DNA from: Nitrosomonas sp.
GTDB taxonomy: Bacteria; Pseudomonadota; Gammaproteobacteria; Burkholderiales; Nitrosomonadaceae
Assembly (NCBI GenBank): GCA_024282035.1
Contig: JAMWZR010000019.1
Span: 1 to 50,873, forward strand
Direction: 5' to 3'
Length of the DNA stretch: 50,873 bases
Shown: piece by piece, positions 8,978 through 17,308 of the stretch
Layout of the letters: each line of letters begins with the position of its first letter
How positions within the stretch are numbered: position 1 is the first letter of the stretch
Program-made: the position numbers and the translations under genes
The notes under the pieces: model-generated
What the model was told of the DNA's origin: nothing
What the model saw: the letters and a program-made list of their open reading frames with translations, nothing else
Databases searched by the model: none

Positions 8978-10186
8978 TCAGGATGCTACGGATTGCTGTG
9001 CTGCTTTTCTTTTTCGTGTAAGTACAAAACTGATCAACCCCACACCTGCAATCAACATGAGGTAAGCTTGAGGTTCGTGAATGGGCGGGATATAGATGGG
9101 ATTGGGCGTAAATACGGTATCCGAGGTATAGGACAGCAAGAAAGTCATGTTAAAGTCTTTTTCACCCAGATAAAAAACCGAACCCAAAATCTGCTGATTA
9201 TCGTTAATGGCTGAAACAGAGAAGACATCGTCCGCATCGAGTTGCTCGTCACTACCGACAGTGGCATTAAAAATCTGATTCAAATCGGTGATCCCGTCAT
9301 GGCTGTATAAAAATGCATGATTCTCACCCGTAGCCGTGGTGGCGCTCCCGACAACTTCACCGGCGTCGTTGATGTCACGAGCAAAACTGGATTGACCACC
9401 CAGCGTTCCTAAATCCATCATGCCATCGCCGTTGGGGGAAGTCACGAATGCATGCGAAGTGCCTCGTGCCACTTGCGCTTCACCTACCACCTGGCCAAGA
9501 TTGTTGATCGCTTCGGCGTGACTGGTATTTCCACCCAGTGTTCCCAGATCCTTCATTACTGATCCATTGCCGCCAGTAATGAAGGCATGGAAGTTGCCGG
9601 AGGAAGTATCCGACTTGCCCACAACTTGTCCGGAATCATTGATGTCACTTGCGCTGCTGGAGTTTCCACCGAGCGTGTCCAATGGTGTCATGTTCCTGCC
9701 ATTGCTGCCGGTAATGTAGGCGCGTTCCAGTTCGTTGATGTCATCCTGAATTGCTCCGGTCAATTGCCCTGAACTATTCATCGCTTCGATGGTTCGGTTA
9801 CTGAAATCCTCGCCGGCTAGATCGAGATCAACCATGCCGACGCCATTGGCACCCGTGATATACGCATGGAACTGCTCGCTGGCAGTACTGGATTTTCCGG
9901 CGATTTGTCCACTGTTATTGATAGCCAGAGCGGTGGCGTCTATTCCGCCCAACGTACCCAGATCTGTAAAACCCAATCCATTCGGTCCGGTTAAATATGC
10001 CATGAATGGGTCATCAAAAAAACCACCCTCCGTGCCCGTAACCTGACCAGAGTCGTTAAGATCTACGGCACGGGTTGCTGGAAGCCAGGTGACAGACCAA
10101 TTGGCCGAGGTCGGTGCGGATGTGGTAAATAGAATCGCCGCCAAGAAGCAGTAATTAATAACAGACTGTATTGATATTTTGATCAT
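8978..10186 (-). CDS. HAF-repeat secreted protein with PEP-CTERM-like C-terminus
   Basis: A signal peptide (hydrophobic stretch ending TTSAPTSA) is followed by about six ~48-residue repeats of the HAF type, each running AxxIN(D/N)xGQVVG ... HAF(I/V)T, then D-LGTLGG. The C-terminus has a short HEPQAYLMLIAGVGL segment, a hydrophobic helix and the basic tail RKRK. This is the layout of PEP-CTERM sorting signals, which an exosortase processes, except that the first P of PEP is H. The frame is open to a TTG at 10225, but GAGGT at 10191-10195 points to the ATGs at 10189/10186. A surface or exopolymer-linked role is family inference. Confidence 0.85.
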   Translation of the reverse strand: MIKISIQSVINYCFLAAILFTTSAPTSANWSVTWLPATRAVDLNDSGQVTGTEGGFFDDPFMAYLTGPNGLGFTDLGTLGGIDATALAINNSGQIAGKSSTASEQFHAYITGANGVGMVDLDLAGEDFSNRTIEAMNSSGQLTGAIQDDINELERAYITGSNGRNMTPLDTLGGNSSSASDINDSGQVVGKSDTSSGNFHAFITGGNGSVMKDLGTLGGNTSHAEAINNLGQVVGEAQVARGTSHAFVTSPNGDGMMDLGTLGGQSSFARDINDAGEVVGSATTATGENHAFLYSHDGITDLNQIFNATVGSDEQLDADDVFSVSAINDNQQILGSVFYLGEKDFNMTFLLSYTSDTVFTPNPIYIPPIHEPQAYLMLIAGVGLISFVLTRKRKAAQQSVAS

Positions 10187-10211
10187 CATGACCTCGCTTA
10201 TAGGATTGCAA

Positions 10212-10239
10212 TTTGCGCGATGCAATGGTTATGCGCAAA
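10212..10239. promoter_or_regulatory. Inverted repeat upstream of the HAF-repeat gene
   Basis: TTTGCGC and its exact complement GCGCAAA are separated by 14 bases, 26 bases upstream of the start of the HAF/PEP-CTERM gene. The spacing fits a dimeric repressor site or a leader hairpin. No regulator is identifiable from the window. Confidence 0.3.
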
Positions 10240-10394
10240 AACTACTATGGTTCGGATGTGCAGTCAATTCAGTTGATCAGGATGAAGAGATGATCAAAAT
10301 GCAGATCAATGTTGTAAGGATGAACGAGAAGGAAAAATGTGGAAATTCATTGCCGGAATGATCCTACCTGATCGCATCATACGAATCCGAGTGT

Positions 10395-11108
10395 TTATTC
10401 GCTACGCATCAAACAAGCTGTGATGTGATTACGTTGAAAATCACCAGTCAGTCCCAGAATATCGGCTTCATTTTGACAGATTTTTTTTCTCGGATGAGGC
10501 GTAGCATTATCGGTTGCAATTCGTTCTGGCAAAGATTGAGCGCTTGTGCTGATTGAGGAGTACTGAAGCTGTGACAGGGACTCTACATCTAACTGCACCT
10601 TTAAAGTACCTGCCGTGGTCAGGGCAAGTTCTTCGGCTGCTTTTCTAGATAAATTGATGATGCGGTTGTTTCCTCCAGCCCAGCGGTCATTGATGCGAAC
10701 AATGACCTGATGGCCATTTTTTGAGTTGGTGACACGCACCAGGCTTCCCAGCGGAATGGTTCGATGTGCAGCAGTGAGTTGTTCAGCGTCATAGGCCTCG
10801 CCACTGGCCGTCAGGCGTCCCTGCATATTGTCTGCATAGTAGGTCGCCAGGCCGATTTCTGAAGGCCAAGGTGGTTCTGGCTCTACTTGCGTTTTTTTCT
10901 CTTGTGTAATGTTGGATTCGACAAGATTTGCTGGTTCGTCTTGTTCCAGGTCGTGATGAACTTCGTTGATGTGCCTCGAGGACTGATCAGTGGAAGCTTC
11001 AAAACTGACTTGATTTGATGGTTCAGGATCGGGTTGTGTGGATTGTTCGGCTAACGTGACACATCCGCTAAGGCATATGACAATCAGAATTAAGATTAAG
11101 CGCTGCAT
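10395..11108 (-). CDS. rlpA: RlpA-like double-psi beta-barrel lipoprotein, no SPOR domain
   Basis: A 237-residue lipoprotein: signal peptide with lipobox LSGC (Cys16), an acidic low-complexity linker of about 70 residues, then an RlpA-type double-psi beta-barrel domain (about residues 85-175). The domain shows GLATYYAD, GRLTASGEAYD, AAHRTIPLGSLVRVTN and VIVRINDRWAGG, with the conserved Asp of the catalytic region. RlpA proteins are lytic transglycosylases that cut naked glycan strands at the septum or act at the cell pole. The usual C-terminal SPOR domain, which directs RlpA to denuded glycan, is absent; a ~60-residue tail with two Cys replaces it. Targeting may therefore differ. Confidence 0.85.
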   Translation of the reverse strand: MQRLILILIVICLSGCVTLAEQSTQPDPEPSNQVSFEASTDQSSRHINEVHHDLEQDEPANLVESNITQEKKTQVEPEPPWPSEIGLATYYADNMQGRLTASGEAYDAEQLTAAHRTIPLGSLVRVTNSKNGHQVIVRINDRWAGGNNRIINLSRKAAEELALTTAGTLKVQLDVESLSQLQYSSISTSAQSLPERIATDNATPHPRKKICQNEADILGLTGDFQRNHITACLMRSE

Positions 11109-11154
11109 AATATATTATTGGTTTTTATATTTTCATATTGATCTTATCACAGAA

Positions 11155-11168
11155 TAGGAATATTCCTA
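11155..11168. promoter_or_regulatory. Perfect 14-base palindrome between rlpA-like and deaminase genes
   Basis: TAGGAATATTCCTA is a perfect palindrome 47 bases upstream of the rlpA-like start and in the AT-rich divergent region leading to the deaminase gene. The position suits an operator. The rest of the 240-base gap (11109-11348) holds no supported gene. Confidence 0.3.
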
Positions 11169-11348
11169 CGTTGCGTTTGCTAACACAAAATCCAACTATG
11201 AAGATAAAAATGTCTATAACCGGAACAACCTCAAACTGTGATGTCGATTGCAAGAATATTGGAAGTTCGTCATGAATCATCGATAATGAGCGGGCTCGAA
11301 ACATACTGCACAAGGTAGCTGTTAATTTACTAATACGGGAGATAAGAT

Positions 11349-11936
11349 TTGAGGCGCTGGAATGATATTGTGTTGTCTGTTCCGGTGTGGCTGGATACTT
11401 GGGGGCAGCTTAATCTGGATCGGTTACCTGAGAAGCAGCAGAGAATGGCATTGGTGATCGAGTTGGCGAAAAAGAATCTGGAGCATGGCGGCGGACCATT
11501 TGGTGCCGCCGTGTTCAACCGTGATACGGGTGAATTGATTGCTCCTGGTGTTAACTGGGTAGTGCCGGGTAGATCATCGTTATTGCATGCCGAAATCATG
11601 GCGCTGGCCCTGACGGAACAGATTCTGGGCGATTATGAAATGGCCAAACATGGTTCATTCGAACTGGTAACCAGTGTGGAACCCTGCTGTCAGTGCCTGG
11701 GTGTATTAATGTGGTCGGGTGTAAGTTCGCTTGTTTGCGGCGCGTATTCCGAAGATGCCGAAGCGATTGGATTCGAGGAAGGACCACGCCTGCCGGATTG
11801 GGAACAGAAACTGATGCAGAGAGGAATCGATGTGACACGAGGTGTCATGCGATCGGATGCATTAGCGATTCTGCAGGCATACCGGGGTGAAATTTACAAT
11901 AGCTGTTTAGGTGTCACCAATTCAAACAGATCGTGA
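11349..11936 (+). CDS. Cytidine-deaminase-superfamily nucleoside/guanine deaminase
   Basis: A zinc-dependent deaminase of 195 residues. The zinc ligands are visible: His80 in HAE with catalytic Glu82, and Cys113 and Cys116 in EPCCQC. The order HAE ... EPCxxC and the segment GGGPFGAAVF match guanine deaminases and related purine or tRNA-adenosine deaminases; length and the GGGPFGA segment favour guanine deaminase. The start is a TTG, chosen because GGGAG lies 7 bases upstream and no ATG suits. The C-terminus overlaps the possible GTG start of the next gene. Substrate not certain. Confidence 0.85.
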   Translation: MRRWNDIVLSVPVWLDTWGQLNLDRLPEKQQRMALVIELAKKNLEHGGGPFGAAVFNRDTGELIAPGVNWVVPGRSSLLHAEIMALALTEQILGDYEMAKHGSFELVTSVEPCCQCLGVLMWSGVSSLVCGAYSEDAEAIGFEEGPRLPDWEQKLMQRGIDVTRGVMRSDALAILQAYRGEIYNSCLGVTNSNRS

Positions 11937-11949
11937 TCCTTTATTTGTA

Positions 11950-12195
11950 ATGACCGTGAAGCAAAAACTGATAGCTCATTGTATTTATTGTTTGATCATG
12001 TCTGCTACGATGACTGCATGCGTCTCTTTGACAGTTACAGCCGTCAATCTTGGGTTTGGCAGTCATTTTGTTGAGGAATGGCTCTTTTCCTGGAGTATCG
12101 CTTTTCCTGTCGGATTTGCATTGCTACTGGCGTTGTCACCTCTGTACAAACGCGTTGTCAATGTCATCATGCACAAAATCGATTCAAACTTGTAA
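11950..12195 (+). CDS. DUF2798-like small membrane protein
   Basis: Two hydrophobic helices (IYCLIMSATMTACVSLTVTAV and WLFSWSIAFPVGFALLLAL) followed by a short basic cytoplasmic tail, the pattern of the two-helix DUF2798 family. Function unknown for the family. ATG at 11950 is chosen because it gives the normal short N-terminus. An in-frame GTG at 11911 would add 13 residues and overlap the deaminase stop. It probably shares a transcript with the deaminase, and it converges on the ATPase gene with a 39-base gap. Confidence 0.7.
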   Translation: MTVKQKLIAHCIYCLIMSATMTACVSLTVTAVNLGFGSHFVEEWLFSWSIAFPVGFALLLALSPLYKRVVNVIMHKIDSNL

Positions 12196-12234
12196 TAACC
12201 AGTTCATGGATTGATATGTCATGGACTATGATTG

Positions 12235-13485
12235 TCAGAAACTCATCAGTTTCACGAGACAATCAATCATTCCAGCTGCATCCGATTTGTGGCAAAAGAA
12301 AGCGGTGCTACCAAAGAAAGTGATGATGGATGTTATTAGTATGATGATGGGTCCATTCAAGTTCTTCTGCTGATATTTTTCTTGTATTTTTTTTGCAAAA
12401 TCATCATAAGGAGATTCATTGATATCTACTTGCAGTTTGTTTTGGTACTGCATTTCATAGCTGTCGCTGCGGTTCACCGGTTTCAATTGCCGGATAACTG
12501 CCTGTGATTGCTGAGCTTGAGCTGGCTCTGCGTATGTGGGCTGTGTAGTGGAGGTATAGGGTGATGTTTGTGGTGTTTCGGGGACGGCCTGTTCGACAAA
12601 AACAGGATTCTCTGCATCTACACTTTTTCTTTCCTTACTTTTCAATGAAATGATGTAATGAAAAACATCGGTGCGAAGTCCGAGTCTCTGTGTTGCTTCA
12701 TACACATCTTGGGCATCGACAGAAGGTTTATTTCTTTCAAAAGCAACGCTGAAAGAGCGATCGCAGAGCGAGTTGATGGTCCGGGGAGTTCCTCCCGAAT
12801 GGAATGCAATCGAAAGCGCCTCCCACCCTGTATCGGAAACCAATTCTGTTGTTCCACCCGCTATCTGCAAGCGATGAGATATGTATTTTTGAACAGTTTC
12901 AACGCTCATTTTTCCCAGCGTCTCAAGTGCGGCAATACGCTGTTTGAAAGGTTCCATTGCAGGTCGATTGATTTGCTCCATGAGTTCTTCCTGCCCCAGT
13001 AACAGGAGCTGGATGAGTTTGGTCGAACCTTCTTCCAGATTGTTAAGAAGACGGATACCGTTGATGACATCTTCGGACATCAAATGGGATTCATCAATGA
13101 TGATCAGACACTTCTTACCTTCAGCATTGATTTGTAGCAATGCGTTGCGAATATCGCGCATAACGAAGGTTTTTTCCGATGAGGAGGGCTGTAAACCCAA
13201 TTCCTGAGCCAAAAACAGGTATAGATCGATACTGTTTGCCGGCGGTTCTGCCATCCAGATCAGGTGAATATTTTCTGGGAAATCGGCTTTGATCATCTGA
13301 CTCAGTGTTGTTTTACCGGATCCTATGGGACCGGTAACAACCACGAGTCCGCGACCACTGATTAGTGAACCCGATATCTGCTTCCGGATGCGTGCATGAT
13401 CTCCCTGGTTATAAAAAAATTGAGGATCCGGTACGTTTTCAAATGGTAATGTCTTTAAATGAAAGTGCTCCGCATACATATGCAT
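12235..13485 (-). CDS. ExeA/GspA-like membrane-anchored AAA ATPase
   Basis: A 416-residue protein opening with MYAEHFHLKTLPFENVPDP, the signature start of the GspA/ExeA and MshM group. Walker A is GPIGSGKT (residues 52-59) and Walker B CLIIIDESHLM (about 127-136). A Pro/Gln/Thr-rich linker (about 285-340) leads to one membrane helix near residues 378-398. Family members use ATP to help assemble envelope machines: in ExeAB, the ATPase carries a periplasmic peptidoglycan-binding domain that places the type II secretin. Here only ~18 residues follow the helix, so that domain is missing. The start overlaps the stop of the OmpA-domain gene by one base (TAATG), indicating coupling. Confidence 0.85.
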   Translation of the reverse strand: MHMYAEHFHLKTLPFENVPDPQFFYNQGDHARIRKQISGSLISGRGLVVVTGPIGSGKTTLSQMIKADFPENIHLIWMAEPPANSIDLYLFLAQELGLQPSSSEKTFVMRDIRNALLQINAEGKKCLIIIDESHLMSEDVINGIRLLNNLEEGSTKLIQLLLLGQEELMEQINRPAMEPFKQRIAALETLGKMSVETVQKYISHRLQIAGGTTELVSDTGWEALSIAFHSGGTPRTINSLCDRSFSVAFERNKPSVDAQDVYEATQRLGLRTDVFHYIISLKSKERKSVDAENPVFVEQAVPETPQTSPYTSTTQPTYAEPAQAQQSQAVIRQLKPVNRSDSYEMQYQNKLQVDINESPYDDFAKKIQEKYQQKNLNGPIIILITSIITFFGSTAFFCHKSDAAGMIDCLVKLMSF

Positions 13486-14192
13486 TAATTTTCCCCTTCC
13501 TTTAACATCAACTTGACTTCAACCCTACGATTTTTTGCTCGACCTTCTTCGGTATTATTGGTGTCGATTGGACGTGTGTCACCGTAACCAACAACGGTGA
13601 TTCTTTCGCGTGGAATTCCCCGGTTCACCAGTAAATCTGCGATCGCCTTGGCTCTGCGCTCAGATAAATCCAGATTGCTTCTGTTTGATCTACCTGTGGG
13701 AATGTTATCAGTGTGACCTTCGATAATAATGGGGCTATTAGGAAATACCGATATTTCATCGACGAGTTTTTTTAATTTTGACGAAGCGGCTTCGTGAACT
13801 ACATCGTAGCCTGAACGGAATGTTCGGCCACTGAAAACTGTCAAGGTGCGCGGCCGGCTTTGTGGATTGGCCTGTTTGGGATTTTCCACAATTTTATCTT
13901 GTTCAGTAATCAGAGATTTCTCCTCGACAGGATTAGCTGGTACATCCGGAATTGGAAGAGGGGTATTTTTGAGTTCCAGCTCAGCGATGAGATTTTCGAT
14001 GGCATCTGCGGATTCATCGGGTTCGTTGTTTTTTGCCGGTACAGGAGAGTCGGGTGTCGTATTGACTTGTGGAGCAGTAGTCAAGGATTGATCGACGAGC
14101 GTACTATTGCCGGAAAGATGAAATGCCTTGTAAATGACGAATGAGGATAATGCAAAAAAAAATAAAGCCAGTCCAATAAAAGTGGAGCGCAT
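13485..14192 (-). CDS. Inner-membrane-anchored OmpA-family peptidoglycan-binding protein
   Basis: A single N-terminal hydrophobic helix (about residues 5-25, no signal cleavage site evident) is followed by a ~90-residue Pro/Asn/Glu-rich linker and a C-terminal OmpA domain (about 120-232). The domain has IIIEGHTDNIP, the peptidoglycan-contact motif NLDLSERRAKAI and AKNRRVEV. The protein is therefore a cell-wall-binding anchor in the periplasm. It is the first gene of a two-gene unit with the ATPase, and ends in the ATPase start codon overlap. Confidence 0.88.
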   Translation of the reverse strand: MRSTFIGLALFFFALSSFVIYKAFHLSGNSTLVDQSLTTAPQVNTTPDSPVPAKNNEPDESADAIENLIAELELKNTPLPIPDVPANPVEEKSLITEQDKIVENPKQANPQSRPRTLTVFSGRTFRSGYDVVHEAASSKLKKLVDEISVFPNSPIIIEGHTDNIPTGRSNRSNLDLSERRAKAIADLLVNRGIPRERITVVGYGDTRPIDTNNTEEGRAKNRRVEVKLMLKEGEN

Positions 14193-14495
14193 AATTAATT
14201 TACTTGATTAAAGTATGAGAATGAAAGCGTGTACTAACGGACTTGAATGGGGATATTTTAACGTATTCATGGATGTTTTGCTGACAACTCGACATGTATC
14301 CGTTTTTGAATACCTCAAATGCCGGGATGGTTGATGTGAAACGGGACACAAAACGCATCGCTTTATCGACATTGAATTTTTCTCAAAGTTGCATCCTGGG
14401 CTAGATTTGAAAGCAAGATTGATGGTAATGATATAGTCAATTCGAGATGCGGAGAATATTATCTGCACGAATTGCGATGATAAAGGAGAATGATT
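14193..14495. other. Divergent intergenic region, ~300 bases, no gene
   Basis: This gap separates the divergent OmpA-domain and SPFH genes. No supported gene was found; the longest frames lack ribosome sites and family features. TTGAAA at 14407-14412 with TATAGT at 14432-14437 is a possible but badly spaced (19) promoter for the SPFH gene. AAGGAG at 14483-14488 is its ribosome site. Confidence 0.5.
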
Positions 14496-15389
14496 GTGGA
14501 GCAAAAAATTAATCATCCGGGTGCATCCACCAATGAAAGAATCATTTCCGGCAGCAATGGCTGGATGATGTTGTCATTTTTCATACTCGCACTACTACCC
14601 GCAATTTTGATCCTTGTAACTCCAGGTGGGCCAATCAAATTGACATCAGGAGGGTTGTTAATATTTCTTGTAATTTTCTGTTTCAGGGGATTTTTGACTC
14701 TGGAGCCGAACCAGGCGGCGGTAATGATATTTTTTGGTCGTTATGCCGGAACACTACGAAGCAGTGGCTTTTATTGGGTCAATCCATTTTATAACAAGAC
14801 GCGTGTTTCTTTGCGGATCAATAACTGGAATACTCCTGTACTCAAGGTGAACGATGAACGTGGGAGTCCAATCGAAATAGCTGCTGTCATCGCATGGCGC
14901 ATCGATAACACAGCAAAAGCAATTTTTGACGTGGAGAGTTCATTGAATTATTTGCAAATTCAGAGTGAATCGGCTGTACGCCAGGTGGCGAGCAGTCATG
15001 CTTACGATGCGAGTGATGAGAAGCACAAGAACAGCTTGCGAACGGATCTTGATATCATTGCTGCATTGCTACGGGAATCCATACAGCAGCATGTGGCTGT
15101 TGCTGGAATTGTCATCGAGGAAGCAAAAATTGCACATCTTGCGTATTCGCCCGAGATTGCCAATGCGATGTTGCGACGCCAGCAGGCTGAAGCTGTTGTG
15201 ATGGCGCGACAGAAGCTGGTTGATGGCGCCATTGGCATGGTTGAAGTCGCATTAAAGAATCTCGAGGAAAAACAAATCGTTTCACTGACTCCCGATCAGC
15301 GCGCCGTTCTGGTAACCAACATGATGACAGTGTTGCTGTCCGAGTCCGGCGCGCAGCCTGTCATTCAAATGGCACAAACTACTCAGTAG
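14496..15389 (+). CDS. SPFH/Band 7 (stomatin-like) membrane protein
   Basis: A 297-residue protein with two N-terminal hydrophobic segments (about residues 22-45 and 50-68) followed by an SPFH domain. It shows LEPNQAAVMIFFGRYAGTLRSSGFYWVNPF and IEIAAVIAWRIDNTAKAIFDV, then a helical, coiled C-terminal half with the usual ARRQ-like segment AMLRRQQAEAVVMARQ. Such proteins form membrane microdomain scaffolds and modulate proteases. GTG at 14496 is the better start because AAGGAG (14483-14488) is 7 bases upstream; the ATG at 14490 is only one base from that site. No partner NfeD or protease gene is adjacent. Confidence 0.88.
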   Translation: MEQKINHPGASTNERIISGSNGWMMLSFFILALLPAILILVTPGGPIKLTSGGLLIFLVIFCFRGFLTLEPNQAAVMIFFGRYAGTLRSSGFYWVNPFYNKTRVSLRINNWNTPVLKVNDERGSPIEIAAVIAWRIDNTAKAIFDVESSLNYLQIQSESAVRQVASSHAYDASDEKHKNSLRTDLDIIAALLRESIQQHVAVAGIVIEEAKIAHLAYSPEIANAMLRRQQAEAVVMARQKLVDGAIGMVEVALKNLEEKQIVSLTPDQRAVLVTNMMTVLLSESGAQPVIQMAQTTQ

Positions 15390-15432
15390 AAAAGTGATGT
15401 ATTGAAAGCTTGAGGATAAAGGGTCGAACGGT

Positions 15433-17025
15433 TTACTTGGTCAGAATCGTGTCGTGAGCGGCAGGCAGGGTATAGGGGTAATCCTTGCTATAGTGCAACC
15501 CGCGACTTTCGCGACGGAGCATGGCGCTTTTGACGATGAGTTCGGCGCTGTCGACCAAGTTTCTCAGTTCCAGCAAGTCGCTGGTGACACGGAAATGCGT
15601 GTAGTATTCATTGATCTCCTCGCGCAACAACTCGATACGGTGCTGCGCGCGCTGCAGGCGCTTCGTTGTTCGAACGATACCGACATAACTCCACATAAAG
15701 CGGCGCAATTCATCCCAATTGTGTGCGATGACGATTTCCTCATCGGCATCGGCAACACGACTTTCATCCCAGTCCGGAAACTCCGACAGCACCTCGCGCT
15801 GTTGATGATTGATGTCGTTTCCTGCTGACTGCGCTAGTACCAGACATTCAAGCAGGGAATTGCTGGCTAGCCGATTGGCGCCATGCAATCCGGTATGCGC
15901 TGTTTCCCCAATGGCATATAAATGATCCAGATCGGTTTTGCCGTACTTGTCGGTTACTACGCCACCGCAAGTGTAGTGAGCGGCAGGGACAATAGGGATC
16001 GGTTGTTGCGTAATGTCTATGCCCAATTCCAGACAGCGAGCATGAATGGTTGGAAAGTGTTCCCTCAAGAATTGGGCTGGTTTGTGCGAGATGTCCAGAT
16101 AGACACAATCCAGCCCCCGTTTTTTCATTTCAAAGTCAATAGCCCGCGCCACAATGTCCCGAGGGGCAAGTTCGGCGCGATCATCGTGCCATGGCATGAA
16201 GCGTTCTCCATCTGGTAGTTTCAGTAACCCTCCTTCGCCTCGCACAGCTTCGCTAATCAAGAATGATTTTGCATGTGGGTGATATAGGCAGGTAGGATGA
16301 AACTGGATGAATTCCATATTGGCAACTCGACATCCAGCGCGCCAACTCATTGCGATACCATCGCCCGTTGCAGTATCCGGATTGGTGGTGTAAAGATATA
16401 CCTTGCTCGCGCCACCGGTGGCAAGGATGGTGTTTTGAGCAATGAATGTCTGTACTTTGTCTTCTTGTTTGTCCAGAACATATGCTCCAAAACAACGTCT
16501 ATGCTGCGTACTGGAATGCTTGGGCATTTTGTCACTGGTTATAAGATCGATGGCGATATGATGTTCTCTGACACTGATATTAGGATGTGATCTGACTTGC
16601 TCGGCGAGCGCTTCTTGTACAGCTTTCCCCGTGGCATCGCCGCTGTGGATGATTCTTCGCATGCTGTGCCCACCTTCTTTGGTGAGATGAAAACCGGTTT
16701 CATGCTTCTTGTCACTGGAGAAAATCACGCCTTGTGCAACCAGCCAATGAATGGCAGCGGTGGCATTTTCTGCAATAAAGCGTGTCATTTCCTCGTCGCA
16801 GAGTCCTGCTCCTGCTATCAGTGTGTCATTGACGTGCCGTGATGGTGAGTCCTCTGAGGACATGGCCGCTGCAATACCTCCTTGCGCCCACGAACTTGCA
16901 CCAGAATCGATGGTTTGCTTTGTAACGATGCAAACTTTGTTTTTCTGGGCCAAATGAAGTGCCAGTGTGAATCCGGCCAATCCACTGCCGATGATGAGCG
17001 TATCAAAAAAGAGATTATTGGACAT
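15433..17025 (-). CDS. nadB: L-aspartate oxidase
   Basis: An FAD enzyme of 530 residues that oxidises L-aspartate to iminoaspartate, the first step of NAD synthesis. The N-terminus carries the dinucleotide motif [16 protein letters not shown]. The middle has [20 protein letters not shown], and the C-terminal side has the family signature [20 protein letters not shown]. The frame is open a further 86 codons upstream, but the ATG at 17025 gives the normal [15 protein letters not shown] start and length (E. coli NadB is 540). It is divergent from rpoE, as in E. coli and Pseudomonas. Confidence 0.95.
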   Translation of the reverse strand: MSNNLFFDTLIIGSGLAGFTLALHLAQKNKVCIVTKQTIDSGASSWAQGGIAAAMSSEDSPSRHVNDTLIAGAGLCDEEMTRFIAENATAAIHWLVAQGVIFSSDKKHETGFHLTKEGGHSMRRIIHSGDATGKAVQEALAEQVRSHPNISVREHHIAIDLITSDKMPKHSSTQHRRCFGAYVLDKQEDKVQTFIAQNTILATGGASKVYLYTTNPDTATGDGIAMSWRAGCRVANMEFIQFHPTCLYHPHAKSFLISEAVRGEGGLLKLPDGERFMPWHDDRAELAPRDIVARAIDFEMKKRGLDCVYLDISHKPAQFLREHFPTIHARCLELGIDITQQPIPIVPAAHYTCGGVVTDKYGKTDLDHLYAIGETAHTGLHGANRLASNSLLECLVLAQSAGNDINHQQREVLSEFPDWDESRVADADEEIVIAHNWDELRRFMWSYVGIVRTTKRLQRAQHRIELLREEINEYYTHFRVTSDLLELRNLVDSAELIVKSAMLRRESRGLHYSKDYPYTLPAAHDTILTK

Positions 17026-17144
17026 TTGGTGACTAAGTCTGTCAATTGCATATCGATAATGTGCTTGATGATAGCAGAGTTGAGTGCAATTCAAGGTAAA
17101 TCGCATTCCTATGAATAGCCCTATTTTTACCTGATTTTTTAAGA

Positions 17145-17170
17145 TGAACTTCTCGAATATTTCAATTGTC
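17145..17170 (+). promoter_or_regulatory. Predicted sigma-E (RpoE/AlgU) promoter of rpoE
   Basis: GAACTT at 17145-17150 and GTCT at 17167-17170 are 16 bases apart, close to the sigma-E consensus (GGAACTT, 15-16 bases, GTCTAA). It lies ~140 bases upstream of the rpoE start, as the autoregulated rpoE promoters do in other proteobacteria. The rest of the nadB-rpoE gap (17026-17308) shows no gene. Confidence 0.65.
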
Positions 17171-17308
17171 TCTAGTGTGATTATGGGAATTACAGGTTCC
17201 CGAGCGGTAAATGAACAGCTATACTTCGTTTTTTGCATGGTTTTGCTACATTTAGCTGAATAAGAATAAAATAACAAATTCATTCATAGTGCTCAGGGAT
17301 CAAGTTGT

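Noticed and set aside
11125-11313. Minus-strand 62-residue frame upstream of the rlpA-like gene
   Set aside because: No ribosome site and it covers the divergent promoter region and palindrome.
12238-12253. GAAACT-CATC-AGTTTC hairpin at the end of the ATPase gene as a terminator
   Set aside because: It lies within the last codons and lacks a following T run on either strand; likely chance.
14208-14516. Minus-strand 102-residue frame upstream of the SPFH gene
   Set aside because: It overlaps the SPFH start and its ribosome site, and has no protein-like features.
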